From positions 69,582,754 to 69,646,753 of the forward strand of contig OZ024854.1 in assembly GCA_964017155.1 (NCBI GenBank): a DNA stretch of 64,000 nt, written 5' to 3'. The position numbers were made by a program, and so were the translations under genes. Below the pieces are notes generated by a model. The model was not told the origin of the DNA, did not search any database, and saw nothing but the letters and a program-made list of their open reading frames with translations. Of this stretch, positions 22,095-35,312 are shown piece by piece. Origin of the DNA: Oasisia sp. SBJ-2009. Its lineage: Eukaryota; Annelida; Polychaeta; Sabellida; Siboglinidae. The first letter of the stretch is position 1, and each line of letters starts with the position of its first letter.

Positions 22095-23220
22095 AACTGA
22101 TCCCCGGTTGACGGATCGGACTTTGTCGTTTTCCTCGATTATCCGAAAGTTAGCAAAATGACGCGCACGGCCATTAGGCTTCCTCGAGAGAGTCGTAGTT
22201 ACTCCCCGTGCGCGACACACGCCCGAGAAGACCGACCGGCGTGTCGAACCTTGCCGTTTTTCTCGATTCGCAGAACTGATCCCCCGTAGACGGATAGGAC
22301 TTAGTCGTTTTCCTCGGTTTGTTTCCAAAAGTTGGCAAAACGACGCGCCCGGTCGGTCATTCGTCTTCATGCACAAATGATCTCTACCGTCGTCGAGTCC
22401 GTCTTTCCCGTCTCTCTCCCTCCGCCGGCCGGGGCCGGGCCGCGCCGCGCCGCGCCGGGCAGGGCCGCGCCGGGCAGTTACCGGCGCCCGGCCGGGCTTC
22501 GGAACGCGACCGGCGGCAAGGCTTCGGCGCACACGACTGGGCCGGGCTTCGGCATGCGACCAGCGGCCGTGCTTCGGAACGCGACCAGGTTTCGGCGCAC
22601 ACTACGGGGCCAGGTTTCGGCACGCCGCTTGCTCAACTGATCCCCCGTAGACGGATCGGACTTTGTCGTCGTTTTCCTCGATTTCTCCAACTATTACCCT
22701 GTTAAGGTCGCCAAATGCCTCGTCACCTCATCTAGCTAGTGGTTTCTTATTACTCCCGCCGTTTACCCTCCGGTCGGCACGGAATTATGTTGAAAAGAAT
22801 GTAGACAGACATTTACGCTTCCCCAACTGATCCCCCGTAGACGGATCGGACTTTGTCGTCGTTTTCCTCGATTTCTCCAACTATCACCCTGTTAAGGTCG
22901 CCAAATGCCTCGTCACCTCATCTAGTTAGTGTTTCCTTATTACTCCCGCCGTTTACCTGCCGGTCGGTACGGAATTCTGTTGAAAAGAATGTAGACAGAC
23001 ATTTACGCTTCCCCAACTGATCCCCCGTAGACGGATGGGACTTTGTCGTTTTTCTCAGTTTTTCCGACTATCACCCTGTTAAGGTCGCCAAATGCCTCGC
23101 TCGTCGTCTAATGATTTTATATTAGTGGTTCCTTATTACTCCCGCCGTTTACCCACCGGTCGGCACGGCACGGCACGGAACTTTGTTGAAACAGGTTTAA
23201 ACAGAAATTCTCGTTTCCCC
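22095..23220 (+). repeat. U20: 1,126-bp c9 unit
   Basis: A2 head; B with private cgtcttcatg and acaaatgatc plus ccggggcc, gtgcttcgg and acggggcc. Partner of U8. Confidence 0.92.
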
Positions 23221-24346
23221 AACTGATCCCCCGTAGACGGATCGGACTTTGTCGTTTTCCTCGATTATCCGAAAGTTGGCAAAATGACGCGCACGGCCAT
23301 TAGGCTTCCTCGAGAGAGTCGTAGTTACTCCCCGTGCGCGACACACGCCCGAGAAGACCGACCGGCGCGTCGAACTTTGCCGTTTTTCTCGATTCGCAGA
23401 ACTGATCCCCCGTAGACGGATAGGACTTAGTCGTTTTCCTCGGTTTGTTTCCAAAAGTTGGCAAAACGACGCGCCCGGTCGGTCATTCGTCTACATGCAC
23501 AAGTGATCTCTACCGTCGTCGAGTCCGTCTTTCCCGTCTCTCTCCCTCCGCCGGCGCGGGCCGGGCCGGGCCGGGCCGCGCCGGGCCGGGCCACGCCGGG
23601 CAGTTACCGGCGCCCGGCCGGGCTTCGGAACGCGACCGGCGGCAAGGCTTCGGCGCACACGACTGGGCCGGGCTTCGGCATGCGACCAGCGGCCGGGCTT
23701 CGGAACGCGACCAGGTTTCGGCGCACACTACCGGGCCAGGTTTCGGCACGCCGCTTGCTCAACTGATCCCCCGTAGACGGATCGGACTTTGTCGTCGTTT
23801 TCCTCGATTTCTCCAACTATCACCCTGTTAAGGTCGCCAAATGCCTCGTCACCTCATCTAGCTAGTGGTTTCTTATTACTCCCGCCGTTTACCCTCCGGT
23901 CGGCACGGAATTATGTTGAAAAGAATGTAGACAGACATTTACGCTTCCCCAACTGATCCCCCGTAGACGGATCGGACTTTGTCGTCGTTTTCCTCGATTT
24001 CTCCAACTATCACCCTGTTAAGGTCGCCAAATGCCTCGTCACCTCATCTAGTTAGTGTTTCCTTATTACTCCCGCCGTTTACCTGCCGGTCGGTACGGAA
24101 TTCTGTTGAAAAGAATGTAGACAGACATTTACGCTTCCCCAACTGATCCCCCGTAGACGGATGGGACTTTGTCGTTTTTCTCAGTTTTTCCGACTATCAC
24201 CCTGTTAAGGTCGCCAAATGCCTCGCTCGTCGTCTAATGATTTTATATTAGTGGTTCCTTATTACTCCCGCCGTTTACCCACCGGTCGGCACGGCACGGC
24301 ACGGAACTTTGTTGAAACAGGTTTAAACAGAAATTCTCGTTTCCCC
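23221..24346 (+). repeat. U21: 1,126-bp c6 unit
   Basis: A with gcgcgtcgaacttt, B with cgcgggcc and four consecutive gggcc. Partner of U9. Confidence 0.92.
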
Positions 24347-25471
24347 AACTGATCCCCCGTAGACGGATCGGACTTTGTCGTTTTCCTCGATTATCCGAAA
24401 GTTGGCAAAATGACGCGCACGGCCATTAGGCTTCCTCGAGAGAGTCGTAGTTACTCCCCGTGCGCGACACACGCCCGAGAAGACCGACCGGCGTGTCGAA
24501 CCTTGCCGTTTTTCTCGATTCGCAGAACTGATCCCCCGTAGACGGATAGGACTTAGTCGTTTTCCTCGGTTTGTTTCCAAAAGTTGGCAAAACGACGCGC
24601 CCGGTCGGTCATTCGTCTACATGCACAAGTGATCTCTACCGTCGTCGAGTCCGTCTTTCCCGTCTCTCTCCCTCCGCCGGCCCGGGCCGGGCCGCGCCGC
24701 GCCGCGCCGGGCAGGGCCGCGCCGGGCAGTTACCGGCGCCCGGCCGGGCTTCGGAACGCGACCGGCGGCAAGGCTTCGGCGCACACGACTGGGCCGGGCT
24801 TCGGCATGCGACCAGCGGCCGTGCTTCGGAACGCGACCAGGTTTCGGCGCACACTACGGGGCCAGGTTTCGGCACGCCGCTTGCTCAACTGATCCCCCGT
24901 AGACGGATCGGACTTTGTCGTCGTTTTCCTCGATTTCTCCAACTATTACCCTGTTAAGGTCGCCAAATGCCTCGTCACCTCATCTAGCTAGTGGTTTCTT
25001 ATTACTCCCGCCGTTTACCCTCCGGTCGGCACGGAATTATGTTGAAAAGAATGTAGACAGACATTTACGCTTCCCCAACTGATCCCCCGTAGACGGATCG
25101 GACTTTGTCGTCGTTTTCCTCGATTACTCCAACTATCACCATGTTAAGGTCGCCAAATGCCTCGTCACCTCATCTAGTTAGTGTTTCCTTATTACTCCCG
25201 CCGTTTACCTGCCGGTCGGTACGGAATTCTGTTGAAAAGAATGTAGACAGACATTTACGCTTCCCCAACTGACCCCCGTAGACGGATGGGACTTTGTCGT
25301 TTTTCTCAGTTTTTCCGACTATCACCCTGTTAAGGTCGCCAAATGCCTCGCTCGTCGACTAATTATTTTATATTAGTGGTTCCTTATTACTCCCGCCGTT
25401 TACCCACCGGTCGGCACGGCACGGCACGGAACTTTGTTGAAACAGGTTTAAACAGAAATTCTCGTTTCCCC
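24347..25471 (+). repeat. U22: 1,125-bp c9 unit
   Basis: B with gtgcttcgg and acggggcc, D with gattactcc and accatgtt, E of 205 bp (aactgacccccg, gtcgactaattatttt). Partner of U10 through its B monomer. Confidence 0.92.
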
Positions 25472-26596
25472 AACTGATCCCCGGTTGACGGATCGGACTT
25501 TGTCGTTTTCCTCGATTATCCGAAAGTTAGCAAAATGACGCGCACGGCCATTAGGCTTCCTCGAGAGAGTCGTAGTTACTCCCCGTGCGCGACACACGCC
25601 CGAGAAGACCGACCGGCGTGTCGAACCTTGCCGTTTTTCTCGATTCGCAGAACTGATCCCCCGTAGACGGATAGGACTTAGTCGTTTTCCTCGGTTTGTT
25701 TCCAAAAGTTGGCAAAACGACGCGCCCGGTCGGTCATTCGTCTACATGCACAAGTGATCTCTACCGTCGTCGAGTCCGTCTTTCCCGTCTCTCTCCCTCC
25801 GCCGGCCCGGGCCGGGCCGCGCCGCGCCGCGCCGGGCAGGGCCGCGCCGGGCAGTTACCGGCGCCCGGCCGGGCTTCGGAACGCGACCGGCGGCAAGGCT
25901 TCGGCGCACACGACTGGGCCGGGCTTCGGCATGCGACCAGCGGCCGTGCTTCGGAACGCGACCAGGTTTCGGCGCACACTACGGGGCCAGGTTTCGGCAC
26001 GCCGCTTGCTCAACTGATCCCCCGTAGACGGATCGGACTTTGTCGTCGTTTTCCTCGATTTCTCCAACTATTACCCTGTTAAGGTCGCCAAATGCCTCGT
26101 CACCTCATCTAGCTAGTGGTTTCTTATTACTCCCGCCGTTTACCCTCCGGTCGGCACGGAATTATGTTGAAAAGAATGTAGACAGACATTTACGCTTCCC
26201 CAACTGATCCCCCGTAGACGGATCGGACTTTGTCGTCGTTTTCCTCGATTACTCCAACTATCACCATGTTAAGGTCGCCAAATGCCTCGTCACCTCATCT
26301 AGTTAGTGTTTCCTTATTACTCCCGCCGTTTACCTGCCGGTCGGTACGGAATTCTGTTGAAAAGAATGTAGACAGACATTTACGCTTCCCCAACTGACCC
26401 CCGTAGACGGATGGGACTTTGTCGTTTTTCTCAGTTTTTCCGACTATCACCCTGTTAAGGTCGCCAAATGCCTCGCTCGTCGACTAATTATTTTATATTA
26501 GTGGTTCCTTATTACTCCCGCCGTTTACCCACCGGTCGGCACGGCACGGCACGGAACTTTGTTGAAACAGGTTTAAACAGAAATTCTCGTTTCCCC
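25472..26596 (+). repeat. U23: 1,125-bp c9 unit
   Basis: Like U22 in B to E but with an A2 start; U22 and U23 look like a tandem duplication of the B-to-E part. E again 205 bp. Confidence 0.92.
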
Positions 26597-27176
26597 AACT
26601 GATCCCCGGTTGACGGATCGGACTTTGTCGTTTTCCTCGATTATCCGAAAGTTAGCAAAATGACGCGCACGGCCATTAGGCTTCCTCGAGAGAGTCGTAG
26701 TTACTCCCCGTGCGCGACACACGCCCGAGAAGACCGACCGGCGTGTCGAACCTTGCCGTTTTTCTCGATTCGCAGAACTGATCCCCCGTAGACGGATAGG
26801 ACTTTGTCGTCGTTTTCCTCGATTTCTCCAACTATCACCCTGTTAGGGTCGCCAAATGCCTCGTCACCTCATCTAGTTAGTGTTTCCTTATTACTCCCGC
26901 CGTTTACCTGCCGGTCGGTACGGAATTATGTTGAAAAGAATGTAGACAGACATTTACGCTTCCCCAACTGATCCCCCGTAGACGGATGGGACTTTGTCGT
27001 TTTTCTCAGTTTTTCCGACTATCACCCTGTTAAGGTCGCCAAATGCCTCGCTCGTCGTCTAATGATTTTATATTAGTGGTTCCTTATTACTCCCGCCGTT
27101 TACCCACCGGTCGGCACGGCACGGCACGGCACGGAACTTTGTTGAAACAGGTTTAAACAGAAATTCTCGTTTCCCC
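26597..27176 (+). repeat. U24: 580-bp rearranged unit (A2, B/D chimera, E)
   Basis: A2 26597-26775, a B/D chimeric monomer 26776-26965 and E 26966-27176 (211 bp). There is no complete B and no C. The part after the chimera start matches the second D and E of U10 (11132-11532). Confidence 0.92.
26776..26965 (+). repeat. B/D chimeric monomer (190 bp)
   Basis: It starts as B (ggataggac) but continues as D from ctttgtcgtcg onward, including gttagggtcgcc otherwise seen only in the second D of U10. The switch lies between 26798 (B-specific a) and about 26811 (the D-specific extra tcg), inside the conserved head. Confidence 0.9.
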
Positions 27177-28316
27177 AACTGATCCCCGTAGACGGATCGG
27201 ACTTTGTCGTTTTCCTCGATTATCCGAAAGTTGGTAAAATGACGCGCACGGCCATTAGGCTTCCTCGAGAGAGTCGTAGTTACTCCCCGTGCGCGACACA
27301 CACCCGAGAAGACCGACCGGCGCGTCGAACTTTGCCGTTTTTCTCGATTCGCAGAACTGATCCCCCGTAGACGGGTAGGACTTAGTCGTTTTTCTCGATT
27401 TGTTTCCAAAAGTTGGCAAAACGACCCGCCCGGTCGGTCATTCGTCTACATGCACAAGTGATCTCTACCGTCGTTGAGTCCGTCTTTCCCGTCTGTCTCC
27501 CTCCGCCGGCCCGGGCCGGGCCGGGCCGCGCCGCGCCGCGCCGCGCCGGGCAAGGCCGCGCCGGGCAGTTACCGGCGCCCGGTCGGGCTTCGGAACGCGA
27601 CCGACGGCAAGGCTTCGGCGCGCACGACTGGGCCGGGCTTCGGCATGCGACCAGCGGCCGGGCTTCGGAACGCGACCAGGTTTCGGCGCAAACTACCGGG
27701 CCAGGTTTCGGCACGCCGCTTGCTCAACTGATCCCCCGTAGACGGATCGGACTTTGTCGTCGTTTTCCTCGATTTCTCCAACTAACACCCTGTTAAGGTC
27801 GCCAAATGCCTCGTCACCTCATCTAGCTAGTGGTTTCTTATTACTCCCGCCGTTTACCCTCCGGTCGGCACGAAATTCTGTTGAAAAGAATGTAGACAGA
27901 CATTTACGCTTCCCCAACTGATCCCCCGTAGACGGATCGGACTTTGTCGTCGTTTTCTTCGATTTCTCCAACTATCACCCTGTTCAGGTCGCCAAATGCC
28001 TCGTCACCTCATCTAGTTAGTATTTCCTTATTACTCCAGCCGTTTACCTGCCGGTCGGTACGGAATTATGTTGAAAAGAATGTAGACAGACATTTACGCT
28101 TCCCCAACTGATCCCCCGTAGACGGATGGGACTTTGTCGTTTTTCTCAGTTTTTCCGACTATCACCCTGTTAAGGTCGCCAAATGCCTCGCTCGTCGTCT
28201 AATGATTTTATATTAGTGGTTCCTTATTACTCCCGCCGTTTACCCACCGGTCGGCACGGCACGGCACGGCACGGAACTTTGTTGAAACAGGTTTAAACAG
28301 AAATTCTCGTTTCCCC
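27177..28316 (+). repeat. U25: 1,140-bp c10 unit
   Basis: A 178 bp (gttggtaaaa, cacacaccc), B 371 bp with acccgcccgg and gttgagtcc, D with private ttcttcgatttc and ctccagccg, E 211 bp. Copy of U11. Confidence 0.92.
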
Positions 28317-29476
28317 AACTGATCCCCGTAGACGGATCGGACTTTGTCGTTTTCCTCGATTATCCGAAAGTTGGCAAAATGACGCGCACGGCCATTAGGC
28401 TTCCTCGAGAGAGTCGTAGTTACTCCCCGTGCGCGACACACGCCCGAGAAGACCGACCGGCGCGTCGAACTTTGCCGTTTTTCTCGATTCGCAGAACTGA
28501 TCCCCCGTAGACGGGTAGGACTTAGTCGTTTTTCTCGATTTGTTTCCAAAAGTTGGCAAAACGACCCGCCCGGTCGGTCATTCGTCTACATGCACAAGAG
28601 ATCTCTACCGTCGTTGAGTCCGTCTTTCCCGTCTGTCTCCCTCCGCCGGCCCGGGCCGGGCCGGGCCGCGCCGCGGCGCGCCGCGCCGCGCCGCGCCGCG
28701 CCGCGCCGGGCAAGGCCGCGCCGGGCAGTTACCGGCGCCCGGTCGGGCTTCGGAACGCGACCGACGGCAAGGCTTCGGCGCGCACGACTGGGCCGGGCTT
28801 CGGCATGCGACCAGCGGCCGGGCTTCGGAACGCGACCAGGTATCGGCGCAAACTACCGGGCCAGGTTTCGGCACGCCGCTTGCTCAACTGATCCCCCGTA
28901 GACGGATCGGACTTTGTCGTCGTTTTCCTCGATTTCTCCAACTAACACCCTGTTAAGGTCGCCAAATGCCTCGTCACCTCATCTAGCTAGTGGTTTCTTA
29001 TTACTCCCGCCGTTTACCCTCCGGTCGGCACGAAATTCTGTTGAAAAGAATGTAGACAGACATTTACGCTTCCCCAACTGATCCCCCGTAGACGGATCGG
29101 ACTTTGTCGTCGTTTTCGTCGATTTCTCCAACTATCACCCTGTTCAGGTCGCCAAATGCCTCGTCACCTCATCTAGTTAGTATTTCCTTATTACTCCCGC
29201 CGTTTACCTGCCGGTCGGTACGGAATTCTGTTGAAAAGAATGTAGACAGACATTTACGCTTCCCCAACTGATCCCCCGTAGACGGATGGGACTTTGTCGT
29301 TTTTCTCAGTTTTTCCGACTATCACCCTGTTAAGGTCGCCAAATGCCTCGCTCGTCGTCTAATGATTTTATATTAGTGGTTCCTTATTACTCCCGCCGTT
29401 TACCCACCGGTCGGCACGGCACGGCACGGCACGGAACTTTGTTGAAACAGGTTTAAACATAAATTCTCGTTTCCCC
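28317..29476 (+). repeat. U26: 1,160-bp c10 unit with longest B
   Basis: A 178 bp; B 28495-28885 is 391 bp, 30 bp over the norm, through extra gccgc pentamers and an interrupted gcggcgc. It also has acaagagatc and aggtatcgg. C has ctaacaccc; E 211 bp ends acataaattc. There is no counterpart next to U11, so it is an added copy. Confidence 0.92.
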
Positions 29477-30808
29477 AACTGATCCCCCGTAGACGGATCG
29501 GACTTTGTCGTTTTCCTCGATTATCCGAAAGTTGGCAAAATGACGCGCACGGCCATTAGGCTTCCTCGAGAGAGTCGTAGTTACTCCCCGTGCGCGACAC
29601 ACGCCGGAGAAGACCGACCGGCGCGTCGAACTTTGCCGTTTTTCTCGATTCGCAGAACTGATCCCCCGTAGACGGATAGGACTAAGTCGTTTTCCTCGGT
29701 TTGTTTCCAAAAGTTGGCAAAACGACGCGCCCGGTCGGTCATTCGTCTACATGCACAAGTGATCTCTACCGTCGTCGAGTCCGTCTTTCCCGTCTGTCTC
29801 CCTCCGCCGGCCCGGGCCGGGCCGCGCCGCGCCGCGCCGGGCAGGGCCGCGCCGGGCAGTTACCGGCGCCCGGCCGGGCTTCGGAACGCGACCGGCGGCA
29901 AGGCTTCGGCGCACAAGACTGGGCCGGGCTTCGGCATGCGACCAGCGGCCGGGCTTCGGAACGCGACCAGGTTTCGGCGCACACTACCGGGCCAGGTTTC
30001 GGCACGCCGCTTGCTCAACTGATCCCCCGTAGACGGATCGGACTTTGTCGTCGTTTTCCTCGATTTCTCCAACTATCACCCTGTTAAGGTCGCCAAATGC
30101 CTCGTCACCTCATCTAGCTAGTGGTTTCTTATTACTCCCGCCGTTTACCCTCCGGTCGGCACGGAATTCTGTTGAAAAGAATGTAGACATACATTTACGC
30201 TTCCCCAACTGATCCCCCGTAGACGGATCGGACTTTGTCGTCGTTTTCCTCGATTACTCCAACTATCACCATGTTAAGGTCGCCAAATGCCTCGTCACCT
30301 CATCTAGTTAGTGTTTCCTTATTACTCCCGCCGTTTACCTGCCGGTCGGTACGGAATTCTGTTGAAAAGAATGTAGACAGACATTTACGCTTCCCCAACT
30401 GATCCCCCGTAGACGGATGGGACTTTGTCGTTTTTCTCAGTTTTTCCGACTATCACCCTGTTAAGGTCGCCAAATGCCTCGCTCGTCGTCTAATGATTTT
30501 ATATTAGTGGTTCCTTATTACTCCCGCCGTTTACCCACCGGTCGGCACGGCACGGCACGGAACTTTGTTGAAACAGGTTTAAACAGAAATTCTCGTTTCC
30601 CCAACTGATCCCCGGTTGACGGATCGGACTTTGTCGTTTTTCTCAGTTTTTCCGACTATCACCCTGTTAAGGTCGCCAAATGCCTCGCTCGTCGTCTAAT
30701 TATTTGATATTAGTGGTTACTTATTACTCCCGCCTTTTACCTACCGGTCGGCACGGCACGGCACGGAACAATGTTGAAACAGGTTTAAACAGAAATTCTC
30801 GTTTCCCC
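29477..30808 (+). repeat. U27: 1,332-bp c3-like unit with extra E2
   Basis: A with private cacgccggag, B with ggactaagtcg and aagactgg, E, then E2 30603-30808. Counterpart of U12, but with a full 179-bp A. Confidence 0.92.
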
Positions 30809-31939
30809 AACTGATCCCCCGTAGACGGATCGGACTTTGTCGTTTTCCTCGATTATCCGAAAGTTGGCAAAATGACGCGCACGGCCATTAGGCTTCCTCC
30901 AGAGAGTCGTAGTTACTCCCCGTGCGCGACACACGCCCGAGAAGACCGACCGGCGTGTCGAACCTTGCCGTTTTTCTCGATTCGCAGAACTGATCCCCCG
31001 TAGACGGATAGGACTTAGTCGTTTTCCTCGGTTTGTTTCCAAAAGTTGGCAAAACGACGCGCCCGGTCGGTCATTCGTCTACATCCACAAGTGATCTCTA
31101 CCGTCGTCGAGTCCGTCTTTCCCGTCTCTCTCCCTCCGCTGGCCCGGGCCGGGCCGCGCCGCGCCGCGCCGGGCAGGGCCGCGCCGGGCAGTTACCGGCG
31201 CCCGGCCGGGCTTCGGGACGCGACCGGCGGCAAGGCTTCGGCGCGCACGACTGGGCCGGGCTTCGGCATGCGACCAGCGGCCGGGCTTCGGAACGCGACC
31301 AGGTTTCGGCGCACACTACCGGGCCAGGTTTCGGCACGCCGCTTGCTCAACTGATCCCCCGTAGACGGATCGGACTTTGTCGTCGTTTTCCTCGATTTCT
31401 CCAACTATCACCCTGTTAAGGTCGCCAAATGCCTCGTCACCTCATCTAGCTAGTGGTTTCTTATTACTCCCGCCGTTTACCCTCCGGTCGGCACGAAATT
31501 CTGTTGAAAAGAATGTAGACAGACATTTACGCTTCCCCAACTGATCCCCCGTAGACGGATCGGACTTTGTCGTCGTTTTCGTCGATTTCTCCAACTATCA
31601 CCCTGTTCAGGTCGCCAAATGCCTCGTCACCTCATCTAGTTAGTATTTCCTTATTACTCCCGCCGTTTACCTGCCGGTCGGTACGGAATTCTGTTGAAAA
31701 GAATGTAGACAGACATTTACGCTTCCCCAACTGATCCCCCGTAGACGGATGGGACTTTGTCGTTTTTCTCAGTTTTTCCGACTATCACCCTGTTAAGGTC
31801 GCCAAATGCCTCGCTCGTCGTCTAATGATTTTATATTAGTGGTTCCTTATTACTCCCGCCGTTTACCCACCGGTCGGCACGGCACGGCACGGCACGGAAC
31901 TTTGTTGAAACAGGTTTAAACATAAATTCTCGTTTCCCC
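30809..31939 (+). repeat. U28: 1,131-bp c1 unit
   Basis: c1 tags in A and B, C with gaatgtagac, E 211 bp ending acataaattc. First of three c1-c2 pairs in tandem (U28 to U33). Confidence 0.92.
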
Positions 31940-33060
31940 AACTGATCCCCCGTAGACGGATCGGACTTTGTCGTTTTCCTCGATTATCCGAAAGTTGGCA
32001 AAATGACGCGCACGGCCATTAGGCTTCCTCGAGAGAGTCGTAGTTACTCCCCGTGCGCGACACACGCCCGAGAAGACCGACCGGCGCGTCGAACTTTGCC
32101 GTTTTTCTCGATTCGCAGAACTGATCCCCCGTAGACGGATAGGACTTAGTCGTTTTCCTCGGTTTGTTTCCAAAAGTTGGCAAAACGACGCGCCCGGTCG
32201 GTCATTCGTCTACATGCACAAGTGATCTCTACCGTCGTCGAGTCCGTCTTTCCCGTCTGTCTCCCTCCGCCGGCCCGGGCCGGGCCGCGCCGCGCCGGGC
32301 AGGGCCGCGCCGGGCAGTTACCGGCGCCCGGCCGGGCTTCGGAACGCGACCGGCGGCAAGGCTTCGGCGCACACGACTGGGCCGGGCTTCGGCATGCGAC
32401 CAGCGGCCGGGCTTCGGAACGCGACCAGGTTTCGGCGCACACTACCGGGCCAGGTTTCGGCACGCCGCTTGCTCAACTGGTCCCCCGTAGACGGATCGGA
32501 CTTTGTCGTCGTTTTCCTCGATTTCTCAATCTATCACCCTGTTAAGGTCGCCAAATGCCTCGTCACCTCATCTAGCTAGTGGTTTCTTATTATTCCCGCC
32601 GTTTACCCTCCGGTCGGCACGGAATTCTGTTGAAAAGAATGTAGACATACATTTACGCTTCCCCAACTGATCCCCCGTAGACGGATCGGACTTTGTCGTC
32701 GTTTTCCTCGATTACTCCAACTATCACCATGTTAAGGTCGCCAAATGCCTCGTCACCTCATCTAGTTAGTGTTTCCTTATTACTCCCGCCGTTTACCTGC
32801 CGGTCGGTACGGAATTCTGTTGAAAAGAATGTAGACAGACATTTACGTTTCCCCAACTGATCCCCCGTAGACGGATCGGACTTTGTCGTTTTTCTCAGTT
32901 TTTCCGACTATCACCCTGTTAAGGTCGCCAAATGCCTCGCTCGTCGTCTAATTATTTGATATTAGTGGTTACTTATTACTCCCGCCTTTTACCTACCGGT
33001 CGGCACGGCACGGCACGGAACAATGTTGAAACAGGTTTAAACAGAAATTCTCGTTTCCCC
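31940..33060 (+). repeat. U29: 1,121-bp c2 unit ending in E2
   Basis: 356-bp B, aactggtcc C head. D ends tttacgtttcccc, and the fifth monomer is E2 (32855-33060) in place of E. Confidence 0.92.
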
Positions 33061-34191
33061 AACTGATCCCCCGTAGACGGATCGGACTTTGTCGTTTTCC
33101 TCGATTATCCGAAAGTTGGCAAAATGACGCGCACGGCCATTAGGCTTCCTCCAGAGAGTCGTAGTTACTCCCCGTGCGCGACACACGCCCGAGAAGACCG
33201 ACCGGCGTGTCGAACCTTGCCGTTTTTCTCGATTCGCAGAACTGATCCCCCGTAGACGGATAGGACTTAGTCGTTTTCCTCGGTTTGTTTCCAAAAGTTG
33301 GCAAAACGACGCGCCCGGTCGGTCATTCGTCTACATCCACAAGTGATCTCTACCGTCGTCGAGTCCGTCTTTCCCGTCTCTCTCCCTCCGCTGGCCCGGG
33401 CCGGGCCGCGCCGCGCCGCGCCGGACAGGGCCGCGCCGGGCAGTTACCGGCGCCCGGCCGGGCTTCGGGACGCGACCGGCGGCAAGGCTTCGGCGCGCAC
33501 GACTGGGCCGGGCTTCGGCATGCGACCAGCGGCCGGGCTTCGGAACGCGACCAGGTTTCGGCGCACACTACCGGGCCAGGTTTCGGCACGCCGCTTGCTC
33601 AACTGATCCCCCGTAGACGGATCGGACTTTGTCGTCGTTTTCCTCGATTTCTCCAACTATCACCCTGATAAGGTCGCCAAATGCCTCGTCACCTCATCTA
33701 GCTAGTGGTTTCTTATTACTCCCGCCGTTTACCCTCCGGTCGGCACGAAATTCTGTTGAAAAGAATGTAGACAGACATTTACGCTTCCCCAACTGATCCC
33801 CCGTAGACGGATCGGACTTTGTCGTCGTTTTCGTCGATTTCTCCAACTATCACCCTGTTCAGGTCGCCAAATGCCTCGTCACCTCATCTAGTTAGTATTT
33901 CCTTATTACTCCCGCCGTTTACCTGCCGGTCGGTACGGAATTCTGTTGAAAAGAATGTAGACAGACATTTACGCTTCCCCAACTGATCCCCCGTAGACGG
34001 ATGGGACTTTGTCGTTTTTCTCAGTTTTTCCGACTATCACCCTGTTAAGGTCGCCAAATGCCTCGCTCGTCGTCTAATGATTTTATATTAGTGGTTCCTT
34101 ATTACTCCCGCCGTTTACCCACCGGTCGGCACGGCACGGCACGGCACGGAACTTTGTTGAAACAGGTTTAAACAGAAATTCTCGTTTCCCC
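33061..34191 (+). repeat. U30: 1,131-bp c1 unit
   Basis: c1 tags; private ccggacagg in B and cctgataagg in C; E 211 bp. Confidence 0.92.
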
Positions 34192-35312
34192 AACTGATCC
34201 CCCGTAGACGGATCGGACTTTGTCGTTTTCCTCGATTATCCGAAAGTTGGCAAAATGACGCGCACGGCCATTAGGCTTCCTCGAGAGAGTCGTAGTTACT
34301 CCCCGTGCGCGACACACGCCCGAGAAGACCGACCGGCGCGTCGAACTTTGCCGTTTTTCTCGATTCGCAGAACTGATCCCCCGTAGACGGATAGGACTTA
34401 GTCGTTTTCCTCGGTTTGTTTCCAAAAGTTGGCAAAACGACGCGCCCGGTCGGTCATTCGTCTACATGCACAAGTGATCTCTACCGTCGTCGAGTCCGTC
34501 TTTCCCGTCTGTCTCCCTCCGCCGGCCCGGGCCGGGCCGCGCCGCGCCGGGCAGGGCCGCGCCGGGCAGTTACCGGCGCCCGGCCGGGCTTCGGAACGCG
34601 ACCGGCGGCAAGGCTTCGGCGCACACGACTGGGCCGGGCTTCGGCATGCGACCAGCGGCCGGGCTTCGGAACGCGACCAGGTTTCGGCGCACACTACCGG
34701 GCCAGGTTTCGGCACGCCGCTTGCTCAACTGGTCCCCCGTAGACGGATCGGACTTTGTCGTCGTTTTCCTCGATTTCTCAATCTATCACCCTGTTAAGGT
34801 CGCCAAATGCCTCGTCACCTCATCTAGCTAGTGGTTTCTTATTATTCCCGCCGTTTACCCTCCGGTCGGCACGGAATTCTGTTGAAAAGAATGTAGACAT
34901 ACATTTACGCTTCCCCAACTGATCCCCCGTAGACGGATCGGACTTTGTCGTCGTTTTCCTCGATTACTCCAACTATCACCATGTTAAGGTCGCCAAATGC
35001 CTCGTCACCTCATCTAGTTAGTGTTTCCTTATTACTCCCGCCGTTTACCTGCCGGTCGGTACGGAATTCTGTTGAAAAGAATGTAGACAGACATTTACGT
35101 TTCCCCAACTGATCCCCCGTAGACGGATCGGACTTTGTCGTTTTTCTCAGTTTTTCCGACTATCACCCTGTTAAGGTCGCCAAATGCCTCGCTCGTCGTC
35201 TAATTATTTGATATTAGTGGTTACTTATTACTCCCGCCTTTTACCTACCGGTCGGCACGGCACGGCACGGAACAATGTTGAAACAGGTTTAAACAGAAAT
35301 TCTCGTTTCCCC
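34192..35312 (+). repeat. U31: 1,121-bp c2 unit ending in E2
   Basis: Same structure as U29, including tttacgtttcccc at the D end and E2 at 35107-35312. Confidence 0.92.
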
